Shown: in pieces, positions 58,636 to 64,000 of the stretch
How the letters are laid out: each line of letters begins with the position of its first letter
Position numbering within the stretch: the first letter of the stretch is position 1
Virus record (IMG/VR): IMGVR_UViG_3300031753_000005
Location: 1 to 64,000 of that record
Strand: one strand, 5' to 3'
DNA: 64,000 nucleotides
DNA from: a virus
Notes under the pieces: generated by a model
Database searches by the model: none
What the model was told of the DNA's origin: nothing
Seen by the model: only the letters and a program-made list of their open reading frames with translations
Translations under genes and position numbers: made by a program

Positions 58636-59208
58636 ATGGCCAAGCGCGGCAGGCGGAGGCGGGGCGATGTAGAACGCTATCCCAACGGCGAGATCAAATC
58701 AGAAATCGTGTTGACGCCGGAGCGGCATCAGCACGGCGGCGTCGAGTTGATAGAGCGCCCGATAGCTGACGATGCCGGCCGCCCATCCCACCCTTATCGT
58801 TGCGTCGACAATCTTGCGATAATGGAGCGCCGCGGCTCGATCACCTCCGGGATGCGGGCAGCTGGCGAGGATTTCCGGGCGTGTTTTGCGAGAGCCCGAC
58901 TTGACCCGCTCAAAGCTGCGGATTTCTCCCGACCGATAGTCAGCGGCGGCCGATCTCAAAGCGATAACGGTCTGCGGGTCGAGAACGCGCGCGATGATGT
59001 CTGGCGCGCCCTTATGGGGACCGGCGGCGCCGGCTCGCCCGCCGGCTCATGCCTGTGGCACGTCGTCGGCTGGGAGCAGTCGTTGAGGGAATGGGCGCTC
59101 GAACAGGGCTGGAGCGGTCGCCGGGTCAGCCAGGAGGCGGCTTCCGGTATCCTGATCGCGGCACTCAGAGCGCTCGAGGCCTACTACGGCGGGGCTCGGC
59201 GGCGATGA
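58636..59208 (+). CDS. DUF6456-like protein, possible regulator
   Basis: A 190-residue basic protein from ATG 58636 (MAKRGRRRRGD). Residues about 70-185 resemble DUF6456-type proteins of alphaproteobacteria: MERRGSITSGMRAAGEDF, a DVWRALMG helix, CLWHVVGWEQSLREWA and GRRVSQEAASGILIAALRAL. Such proteins are probably DNA-binding regulators. A longer frame from 58570 has no ribosome site. Coupled to the next gene by ATGA. Confidence 0.7.
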   Translation: MAKRGRRRRGDVERYPNGEIKSEIVLTPERHQHGGVELIERPIADDAGRPSHPYRCVDNLAIMERRGSITSGMRAAGEDFRACFARARLDPLKAADFSRPIVSGGRSQSDNGLRVENARDDVWRALMGTGGAGSPAGSCLWHVVGWEQSLREWALEQGWSGRRVSQEAASGILIAALRALEAYYGGARRR

Positions 59209-59297
59209 CGCTTGATCCCAAAACTATTGGCGCGCTTGGCGTCACTGTTCTCATAATCTGGATTTGGGCGTCGGCGCTGCTGGGCCTTTGGCGATGA
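59205..59297 (+). CDS. 30-residue membrane peptide
   Basis: ATGA overlaps at both ends. One hydrophobic helix (GALGVTVLIIWIWASALLG). Tight coupling supports it. Role unknown. Confidence 0.6.
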   Translation: MTLDPKTIGALGVTVLIIWIWASALLGLWR

Positions 59298-59413
59298 CCT
59301 CGACGCGACGCTCCCTCTGGGTTCGGCGAATCATTTTTCAGCCGTGGATCTATCCGCTGTGGGGTCCATTGAGCCTGCGGTTAAATCGCTTGAAGAAGCT
59401 AGGTCACTGGTAA
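59294..59413 (+). CDS. 39-residue basic protein
   Basis: ATGA-coupled start, TAA at 59413. Arg-rich with a hydrophobic middle (IIFQPWIYPLWGPLSL). May lie on the membrane. No family recognised. Confidence 0.5.
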   Translation: MTSTRRSLWVRRIIFQPWIYPLWGPLSLRLNRLKKLGHW

Positions 59414-59427
59414 TCGAAGCCGGTTCA

Positions 59428-59462
59428 CACCGTCAGAGGGTCGTATCCCTGAGTAAACGGTG
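59428..59462. promoter_or_regulatory. Dyad upstream of serine recombinase
   Basis: CACCGT (59428-59433) and ACGGTG (59457-59462) flank an inner AGGG-tcgtat-CCCT. This sits 36 bases before the recombinase start and may be an operator or a recombination site. Imperfect and short. Confidence 0.45.
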
Positions 59463-59498
59463 ACTATAGTCCCCATTGTCAGAGCGAAACCATAGGAA

Positions 59499-60230
59499 AT
59501 GCCTCAAAAACCGCCAGCGCAGCCCGCCGGCGGGCAGATAGCGGGTCGATTGTACGTGGCGTACATTCGGGTCAGCACAGATATGCAAGGCCGTAGCGGT
59601 CTCGGGCTCGAAGCCCAACAGGTAGCCGTAGCCTCCTACATCGCCTCATTTGGCGGCACGCTAATTCACGAATTCAACGAGGTAGAGACCGGAAAACGGA
59701 GCGATCGACCGCAGCTTTTGGCAGCGCTCGATCTCTGCAAATCCCGCCGCGCGACGCTTATCGTGGCGAAGATCGACAGGTTGGCGCGCAACACGGCGTT
59801 CCTTCTCTCTATCGCGGAGGGCACTGGCGAGGCAGGCGTGGTCTTTTGCGATTTGCCGATGTTGCCGCCTGGGCCGATGGGCAAGTTCTTCCTCACCCTC
59901 ATGGCGGCGGTCGCGGAGCTTGAGGCTGGGCTCATCTCGCAGCGCACCAAGGCAGCGCTCGCAGCAGCCAAGGCCCGCGGCGTCAAGCTCGGAAACCCGA
60001 ATCTGCTGGCCCACGGTGCGGGCCCCGCCCGCCGGCGGGCTGCGCGGAGGAAAGCTCGCGAAGTTGTTCCTTACATCCGCGCAGCTCGAAAAGCCGGGTG
60101 CGTCACACTCACCCAGCTGGCCGAGGCACTGACGAACCGAGGAATCAAGACGCCGGGCGGAAAGAGTGAATGGGGGGCCGAGCAGGTGCGCAGGATCCTC
60201 AAGAGGCAAAGCCAATGCCAGATGACCTAA
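59499..60230 (+). CDS. Serine recombinase (resolvase/invertase type)
   Basis: A 243-residue protein. YIRVSTDMQGRSGLGLEAQ (residues about 23-41) has the catalytic Ser; LIVAKIDRLARN and the LMAAVAELEAGLISQRTKAAL helix carry the other active-site and long E-helix residues. The C-terminal ~70 residues form an Arg-rich and HTH-like domain (TLTQLAEALTNRG). No large zinc-ribbon/coiled-coil domain, so it is a small resolvase/invertase rather than a large integrase. Second recombinase in this genome. Confidence 0.92.
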   Translation: MPQKPPAQPAGGQIAGRLYVAYIRVSTDMQGRSGLGLEAQQVAVASYIASFGGTLIHEFNEVETGKRSDRPQLLAALDLCKSRRATLIVAKIDRLARNTAFLLSIAEGTGEAGVVFCDLPMLPPGPMGKFFLTLMAAVAELEAGLISQRTKAALAAAKARGVKLGNPNLLAHGAGPARRRAARRKAREVVPYIRAARKAGCVTLTQLAEALTNRGIKTPGGKSEWGAEQVRRILKRQSQCQMT

Positions 60231-60400
60231 AAACCCACATTGATCAAATGGACTTCGCTATCGAGGAGATCACTCAGCTCGGCGCGAATCAGGATTCCGG
60301 AGAGGGGATCAGTGATACCAGCCTCATTGCCAGAAGCATCAGGGAGCTGTGGAACGGCACTTTCAAGCCATTGGTCCAGGCATGGCTGCCAGCGAAATGA
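60215..60400 (+). CDS. Small acidic protein
   Basis: A 61-residue helical acidic protein starting at ATG 60215, overlapping the recombinase end, with AAGAGG upstream. TGA overlaps the next ATG. No family recognised. Confidence 0.65.
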   Translation: MPDDLKTHIDQMDFAIEEITQLGANQDSGEGISDTSLIARSIRELWNGTFKPLVQAWLPAK

Positions 60401-60570
60401 ACGCGCTGTGCGGTCCCAAATTCTTGCGCGGTGTAAGCGCGCCTTGTGATGGATCCTGTTGTGGGCTCGGCAAGGACGGTAAGCCCGATCCCGAATTGAC
60501 CGAGAGGGTCAATAGGCGTGTCGATGCCTGGCGGCGGATCGCCGCAAATGGAGCAGGTCCACCTGGATGA
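60397..60570 (+). CDS. Small Cys-rich protein
   Basis: A 57-residue protein with Cys in a GVSAPCDGSCCGLG cluster, possibly metal-binding, and a basic helix after it. ATGA-coupled both sides. No family recognised. Confidence 0.6.
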   Translation: MNALCGPKFLRGVSAPCDGSCCGLGKDGKPDPELTERVNRRVDAWRRIAANGAGPPG

Positions 60571-60845
60571 AAGCCGAGCCGCTGACCGCCTGGGATGAAC
60601 CCGCCGGCGACGACGGCTGCGCTTATATCGTCGAGAATGGCCACATCGCTTCGTGTGGCGAACCGACATTGCCTGGATCGAGTTATTGCCTGGTTCACCA
60701 CGAGGTCTGTTATCTGCCTCGGGGAAGTAGGGCAGAGACCCGCAAGATCAGCTCGATGAATTACCTCGGTTTGGCACTCTGGGCGCCGCGCGCCGCGCCG
60801 ACCGATGAAGAGCTCGACCGGATCGAGCGAGCGGGGACGCGGTGA
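60567..60845 (+). CDS. Zinc-motif protein, GcrA-like pattern
   Basis: A 92-residue protein. CAYI...SCGE...SSYCLVHHEVCYLP (residues about 18-50) has the C-x-x, C-G, Y-C-x-x-H arrangement of the C-terminal part of GcrA, the alphaproteobacterial cell-cycle regulator that binds sigma-70. There is no HTH half. It may interfere with the host regulator, which is speculative. ATGA-coupled to the upstream gene. Confidence 0.6.
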   Translation: MKAEPLTAWDEPAGDDGCAYIVENGHIASCGEPTLPGSSYCLVHHEVCYLPRGSRAETRKISSMNYLGLALWAPRAAPTDEELDRIERAGTR

Positions 60846-60849
60846 CCGA

Positions 60850-61035
60850 ATGAAATTCCAGCAATTGACGCGACCGGACAGCTCCCCGGTCTATCTGTCG
60901 TCGGCGGGCAGCGTGATGTCGGCAAAAGACGAAGGCGGACCGCCCGGCACCAAGACCAGGGTCTTTTTCGCTGGAGAATTGCACTTCGTCCGTGAGGATG
61001 TGGCCACGGTCGTCACCATTTTGAGCGAGCTCTAG
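60850..61035 (+). CDS. Hypothetical small protein
   Basis: A 61-residue protein starting at ATG 60850. Strand-rich pattern (SPVYLSSAGSV, then TRVFFAGELHFV). No family recognised. Confidence 0.6.
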   Translation: MKFQQLTRPDSSPVYLSSAGSVMSAKDEGGPPGTKTRVFFAGELHFVREDVATVVTILSEL

Positions 61036-61053
61036 CCAGATCGAGAGAAGCTC

Positions 61054-61125
61054 GTGACACCGATAGATTTCATGGCCCTGAGTGCGGCGATTTTTCTGTT
61101 CGTGCTCGGCGTGGCCTTGTCGTAA
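61054..61125 (+). CDS. 23-residue membrane peptide (tentative)
   Basis: GTG 61054 after GAGAGAAG; ends at TAA 61125. Hydrophobic helix (MALSAAIFLFVLGVALS). Only size and composition support it. Confidence 0.35.
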   Translation: MTPIDFMALSAAIFLFVLGVALS

Positions 61126-61132
61126 ACGTGCT

Positions 61133-61330
61133 CTAAGCAGGACCCTTTTCGGAGGCACCCCCGTTGTCCATAGGACCACCAAGCAGGAAGCATCCAATTC
61201 CAGAACCGTCTCGCCCGCATCCCGCGCCGCGCCGGCGCCCGCATGCCGGGCATACATCGGCAGCACGCCTTGCAATCGCGCGCGGGTGATCCCCAACGTG
61301 GCGCTCGTCAACCTCGATGTCGTCGCTCAT
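61133..61330 (-). CDS. Hypothetical minus-strand protein (tentative)
   Basis: A 65-residue frame from ATG 61330 with GGGGAGAG just upstream. It has CPACG and other Cys, possibly a zinc site, and an acidic N-terminus. The other frames here are also open. The good ribosome site is the reason to list it. Confidence 0.4.
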   Translation of the reverse strand: MSDDIEVDERHVGDHPRAIARRAADVCPACGRRRGAGCGRDGSGIGCFLLGGPMDNGGASEKGPA

Positions 61331-61421
61331 TTACTCTCCCCAATCCCGCGGAGGTGCCCCCGTTGCAGCGGGGCCTAACCTCTGACTAGTACCGCAGCGG
61401 CCATCGGCATGGACCGGATCA

Positions 61422-61437
61422 CGTTACACGTGAAACA
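61422..61437. promoter_or_regulatory. parS-like ParB-binding site
   Basis: CGTTACACGTGAAACA matches 14 of 16 bases of the chromosomal parS consensus TGTTTCACGTGAAACA, with the right half perfect. No parA or parB gene is visible in the window, so host ParB would be the partner. Alternative: an unrelated palindrome around CACGTG. Confidence 0.55.
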
Positions 61438-61441
61438 TCCC

Positions 61442-61476
61442 TAGCGAAATAGCAAAAGTAGCAAAAATAGCAAAAG
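61442..61476 (+). repeat. 9-bp iterons, family A (TAGCAAAAG)
   Basis: Three direct repeats of TAGCAAAA-G/A at 61450-61458, 61459-61467 and 61468-61476, preceded by a variant TAGCGAAA at 61442. The variant together with its flanking C also fits the CTAG-x-GAAA operator core. Possible initiator or repressor binding sites. Confidence 0.75.
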
Positions 61477-61601
61477 CCGGCATCCGAGGTTTTCACTCGG
61501 CCTAAGGGCAGCCAGACAAGGAGCTATCTCAAGCTCAGCACTTCAGCCTCTGGGGTGCGCGAACGCTGTCCTGTTACCTGCCGCCGGCCAAGCGCCGAGG
61601 G

Positions 61602-61638
61602 TTTTGAACATTTTGAACATTTTGAACATTTTGGAACA
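61602..61638 (+). repeat. 9-bp iterons, family B (TTTTGAACA)
   Basis: Three exact tandem copies of TTTTGAACA at 61602-61628 and a fourth with one extra base, TTTTGGAACA, at 61629-61638. Direct tandem arrays of this kind bind replication or partition proteins in plasmids. Distinct from the family A repeat 126 bases upstream. Confidence 0.8.
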
Positions 61639-61686
61639 AAGTAGTAACCATTTCTGCTGATCCCGGGATGCGGAGGAAACGTGGGT

Positions 61687-61950
61687 TCATTCGTCTAGGC
61701 CACCTCCTTTACCGGCGGCGTCGGGTGTGGCGTCGTTGCGGGATGATTCTGCGGTTGCCATGGTATGCCGCTTAGTAAGCCGGCTTTCGAGCGCTTCGCA
61801 GGCGAGTTCGATAACGCGCGGGATTTGGTACAGGCCTCGCGCGCCCTCGTAGTTATTGACCGTGTCGAGGCTGAGATCGAGCGCCTCCGCCAACTGCGCC
61901 CGGGTCATCCATAGGCGTTTCCGAAAGGCGCGGAAGTCGTCGGCGGTCAT
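61687..61950 (-). CDS. XRE-family HTH protein
   Basis: An 87-residue protein with the start at ATG 61950 (ATGA overlap with the upstream gene's stop). TRAQLAEALDLSLDTVNNYE (residues about 16-35) is an HTH. A polar tail follows. It reads away from the late region and may regulate it through the palindrome at 62207. Confidence 0.75.
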   Translation of the reverse strand: MTADDFRAFRKRLWMTRAQLAEALDLSLDTVNNYEGARGLYQIPRVIELACEALESRLTKRHTMATAESSRNDATPDAAGKGGGLDE

Positions 61951-62168
61951 GCCGCATAAAACCACGCAACGAGTGACTCGCCGCGCTTGCCGGAATCATA
62001 TTCCGACAACAATGTCTCGGACCAATTGTCGAGCATTGATTTTGAAGCGTCGTCTCCGTCTTCCAGCGCATATCCGCCGTGGCTGGTGATTTGCTCCCAT
62101 GCCGAATTCAACTCGGTGAGGTCGGCTGCGTCATAACCTTGGGTATTGTCTTGGCGAAAGCGGGTCAT
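61947..62168 (-). CDS. Hypothetical protein, partner of HTH gene
   Basis: A 73-residue acidic protein with GGAGGAACC before ATG 62168. It is co-transcribed with the downstream HTH gene, which it overlaps. Toxin-antitoxin pairs have similar layout, but I see no toxin motif. Function unknown. Confidence 0.7.
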   Translation of the reverse strand: MTRFRQDNTQGYDAADLTELNSAWEQITSHGGYALEDGDDASKSMLDNWSETLLSEYDSGKRGESLVAWFYAA

Positions 62169-62206
62169 TGGTTCCTCCGTTCTGATGATCTGAATATAGA
62201 CCCCGT

Positions 62207-62221
62207 TTGTAAAATTTACAA
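62207..62221. promoter_or_regulatory. Palindromic operator candidate
   Basis: TTGTAAAATTTACAA is a perfect palindrome around a central A, in the divergent gap between the HTH pair (minus) and the TerS-like gene (plus). Likely bound by the HTH protein, so it could control the late leader. An AT-rich stretch around it may hold promoters for both directions. Confidence 0.6.
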
Positions 62222-62254
62222 GTCATATTTGCCAGATAGAAACATTTTTCCTGC

Positions 62255-62620
62255 ATGCCCAGAGGATCAGCACCAGGCGAACGCCGCGGCGGCCGTCGCA
62301 AGGGCTCAGCGAATCGCCGCACCATTCTGCGCGAGGAAGCGATCAGGCAAGCCGACATCTCCGGCGAGGGCGATGCGGTCGATTTTCTCACCCGGGTTTA
62401 TCGTAATCCGGAAATTCCGCTAACAGAGCGGATACATTGCGCGGCGATATGTGCTCCTTTCGAGCGCCCGCGGCTGACGGCGGTGATGGACCGGGAGGGC
62501 CGGGATCTGGCGCAGACGCTTCTGCCGCCGGCGCAATACCGGCTGTGGGCCCGGCAGCAGATCAGGGAGGCGTTCGGGATGCCGCCGCTGACGATCGAGC
62601 ATCAGGCCGAGGAGGAATAA
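62255..62620 (+). CDS. Putative terminase small subunit-like protein
   Basis: A 121-residue protein. Basic N-terminus (GERRGGRRKGSANRRT) is the common start of phage TerS-type or DUF5681-like proteins; a helical middle (ITERIHCAAICAPFERP) fits a DNA-binding bundle. It is the first late gene and TerL is five genes later. No firm family assignment. Confidence 0.6.
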   Translation: MPRGSAPGERRGGRRKGSANRRTILREEAIRQADISGEGDAVDFLTRVYRNPEIPLTERIHCAAICAPFERPRLTAVMDREGRDLAQTLLPPAQYRLWARQQIREAFGMPPLTIEHQAEEE

Positions 62621-62625
62621 AAGTC

Positions 62626-62865
62626 ATGGATTATCTGCCAGGATTAGGATCGTACTACACGGCGCTCGGTCTGCAAGCGCCGCTGGGTAACTATCCAGCT
62701 AATTTAGCCCATCAAGCGGCGCAAATGGCCGTGCTTGGCGCTCAAAACGCCTTGGCAAATTATGACAATCGCAAGCATCTCGCTGAATACGAGCGCCAAC
62801 GTTGGCGCGCCTCGGTCTCGCAGAACTGGCTGAACGTGATGCTCGACCAGGAAATCGGAGCATAA
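62626..62865 (+). CDS. Hypothetical small protein
   Basis: A 79-residue helical protein with AGGAGGAATAA before its ATG. Tyr/Ala/Asn-rich (NLAHQAAQMAVLGAQNALAN). Abuts the next gene. Possibly a virion or scaffold component; no family recognised. Confidence 0.65.
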   Translation: MDYLPGLGSYYTALGLQAPLGNYPANLAHQAAQMAVLGAQNALANYDNRKHLAEYERQRWRASVSQNWLNVMLDQEIGA

Positions 62866-63078
62866 ATGGCCCCACCGAACAAGGCGCGCCGCCGGGTGCT
62901 CGCGCGGGAGGGCAAGGCCGAACCCGGCGGCGGATATCCTACCGACACCCCGGGCCGCGCCGTCGCCGCGAAGGCTTATTCGACGCAGGCGGTGCGCGCC
63001 GGCCGCATGTCGAGCTCGAAGAAAGCCGAGATCGATCGGCGCGCGAACCGCGAGCTCGGGAAGAGCCGCAAGCGCTGA
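62866..63078 (+). CDS. Small basic protein
   Basis: A 70-residue Arg/Lys/Ala-rich protein that begins straight after the previous stop. Likely to bind nucleic acid. Its TGA overlaps the next ATG. Confidence 0.65.
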   Translation: MAPPNKARRRVLAREGKAEPGGGYPTDTPGRAVAAKAYSTQAVRAGRMSSSKKAEIDRRANRELGKSRKR

Positions 63079-63275
63079 TGCCCCGCCTAACGCCCTCTGG
63101 CAAGAAAACCAAGCTCGCGGATTTCGAGGACCAGCTGAAAGGCACGATGCCTGATCATGAGCTGTACGCGATTGCAAACAAGGAAGGGCTGATGCACGGC
63201 AACAAGGCGACGCGCCGGGGCGCCCGCGCTGCCACGTTCGGCGGTCGCAAATCGAGGAGCCACACCGGCAAATGA
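63078..63275 (+). CDS. Small basic protein
   Basis: A 65-residue basic protein with TGATG coupling. Helical start (KLADFEDQLKGTM) and Arg-rich tail. Resembles small DNA-associated phage proteins in composition only. Confidence 0.65.
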   Translation: MPRLTPSGKKTKLADFEDQLKGTMPDHELYAIANKEGLMHGNKATRRGARAATFGGRKSRSHTGK

Positions 63276-63745
63276 CCATGACCCGCATCGAGATCGAGCA
63301 ATATGGCCACACTTGGCGCGCCGAGGTCGAGGGCGGGACCGGCTTGCTGACGCGGAAGCGGCATGTGCAGGCCGGTGATTTTCCGGGAATGATCGCCGCG
63401 GTGGTTCAGGCCTGGGCCGAGGTCAATGATCGGGAGCCGATCGTATTTCTTCGGTCGACCGGTGAAATTCTGAGGCAGCATGAAACCGAAGCGGTGTCTC
63501 GCCGAGAGCGGCTACTCGACGAGCGAGCGGAGAACGCCAACCGGATTTATGACGACCTCGGCAACGAGGAGGCACCGCCGACGTTGCGGCAATATCCGCG
63601 GCACCCCGAAGAGCAGACGCGGGCCGAGATGGATGCCGATTTTGCGCCGCACCATAAGCCGCCGGTTCCGATCGAGCCCCTTGCCGATGAACCGCCCCGC
63701 CGCGGGGTCGGCCGGCCGCGCAAGGAAGTCGCTGCTGAGAAGTGA
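63272..63745 (+). CDS. Hypothetical protein with AT-hook-like end
   Basis: A 157-residue protein. Beta-rich start (TRIEIEQYGHTWRAEVEG), then a charged helical/polar region, and RGVGRPRK near the C-terminus, an AT-hook-like patch. ATGA-coupled upstream and overlapping the TerL start downstream, so it is likely linked to packaging. No family recognised. Confidence 0.7.
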   Translation: MTMTRIEIEQYGHTWRAEVEGGTGLLTRKRHVQAGDFPGMIAAVVQAWAEVNDREPIVFLRSTGEILRQHETEAVSRRERLLDERAENANRIYDDLGNEEAPPTLRQYPRHPEEQTRAEMDADFAPHHKPPVPIEPLADEPPRRGVGRPRKEVAAEK

Positions 63746-64000
63746 GTGCTCGGCTCGACGCGATTGCCGCCTATGACCGCCTGTTCGCCGGCGTCGAGAA
63801 GCGAGAAGAGAAGGATGCGCTCGATCGCGATCTCGCCTGCGAGGATCTGTTTTTCCTCCTCGTCTACGTTCTCGGCCGCAAAGACATCAATGCCGATTGG
63901 ATAACTCCAGCTCCGGGCCTGCCGCGGATCAAGCGGAATCCGGATTGGCTCTTCGATCGGTGTCGGGAAATCGAGGCAGCGCCAAACGGCTACCTCGATC
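63742..64000 (+). CDS. terL: Terminase large subunit, N-terminal part (continues at base 3)
   Basis: GTG 63742 overlaps the stop of the previous gene (GTGA). The reading frame continues past 64000 and, after the terminal overlap, joins the frame at base 3. This segment encodes 86 residues, ending before the Walker A. Proline at the codon covering 63908 is glutamine in the left copy. Confidence 0.9.
   Translation, partial: MSARLDAIAAYDRLFAGVEKREEKDALDRDLACEDLFFLLVYVLGRKDINADWITPAPGLPRIKRNPDWLFDRCREIEAAPNGYLD
63782..64000. repeat. Right copy of 219-bp terminal overlap
   Basis: Matches 1-219 with one mismatch at 63908. The repeat lies wholly in terL, which is unusual for a packaging-derived terminal repeat and suggests an assembly overlap of a circular map. 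Confidence 0.95.

Larger units (their letters stand above)
61331..61686. other. Gene-poor region with parS-like site and iterons
   Basis: About 356 bases without a convincing gene on either strand. It holds a near-consensus parS (61422-61437), three to four 9-bp TAGCAAAAG-type iterons (61442-61476) and four TTTTGAACA-type iterons (61602-61638). The rest is GC-rich with no clear structure. Its mix of a palindrome and tandem iterons is like a replication or partition region. Confidence 0.6.

Noticed and set aside
60748-61311. 187-codon minus-strand frame
   Set aside because: Overlaps two plus-strand coupled genes and has no ribosome site; the shorter frame at 61133-61330 is the better candidate.
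61602-61638. CRISPR-like short repeats
   Set aside because: Units are 9-10 bp in direct contact with no spacers; no cas genes are present.

Overview
This window looks like one essentially complete, circularly closing genome of a temperate, podovirus-like phage of about 63.8 kb. The last 219 bases (63782-64000) repeat the first 219, with one mismatch, and the terminase large subunit gene runs across that junction. The base composition is moderately GC-rich. Arguments for an alphaproteobacterial host, possibly Rhizobiales, are inferential: a GcrA-like zinc motif protein, a DUF6456-like protein and a membrane protein of a type I associate with that group. No tail tube, tape-measure or sheath gene is visible. 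The portal, N4-gp56-type capsid, P22 gp10-like stabiliser and internal virion proteins point to a short-tailed virion.

Layout. The late region reads rightward from 62255 through the junction to about 46030. It holds a TerS-like protein, TerL, small Gly- or Gln-rich proteins, a T7 gp13-like protein, three large internal-virion candidates (5208-11791), fibre-like proteins, the portal (13883-16210), a pectate-lyase-type tailspike, scaffold, major capsid, head-tail proteins (30254-32775), fibre or repeat proteins (33304-39239), three exported proteins (39250-42993), a multi-pass membrane protein, and a lysis block (43709-46032) ending at a strong terminator (46275-46316). Glycosyltransferases and a methyltransferase (25196-29259, 34671-35441) sit among the structural genes. 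Seven short genes lie on the opposite strand inside this region, like morons.

The leftward early block (54320 to 46096) carries small membrane proteins, a YqaJ-type exonuclease, an ERF annealing protein, an excisionase-like HTH protein, a tyrosine integrase and many short translationally coupled genes. A divergent pair of XRE repressors (54459-54740 minus, 54856-55056 plus) with shared CTAG-x-GAAAC elements looks like the lysogeny switch. The rightward early block (54856 to 61125) has an O-like replication protein, a DUF6456-like protein, a second (serine) recombinase and many tiny genes. A gene-poor stretch (61331-61686) carries a near-consensus parS site and two clusters of 9-bp iterons.

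The clearest unusual element is a group I intron (21425-22271) that splits the major capsid gene. Splice sites can be placed to the base from P1, P10 and the reading frame, and most of the catalytic core (P3-P9) can be drawn by eye. It encodes an HNH endonuclease whose last codons overlap the P6/P7 core. Other items of note are a structured leader before the capsid gene, perfect inverted repeats in the immediate-early region, an 893-residue repeat protein, an HNH remnant overlapping the ERF start in another frame, and two families of shared short protein motifs.
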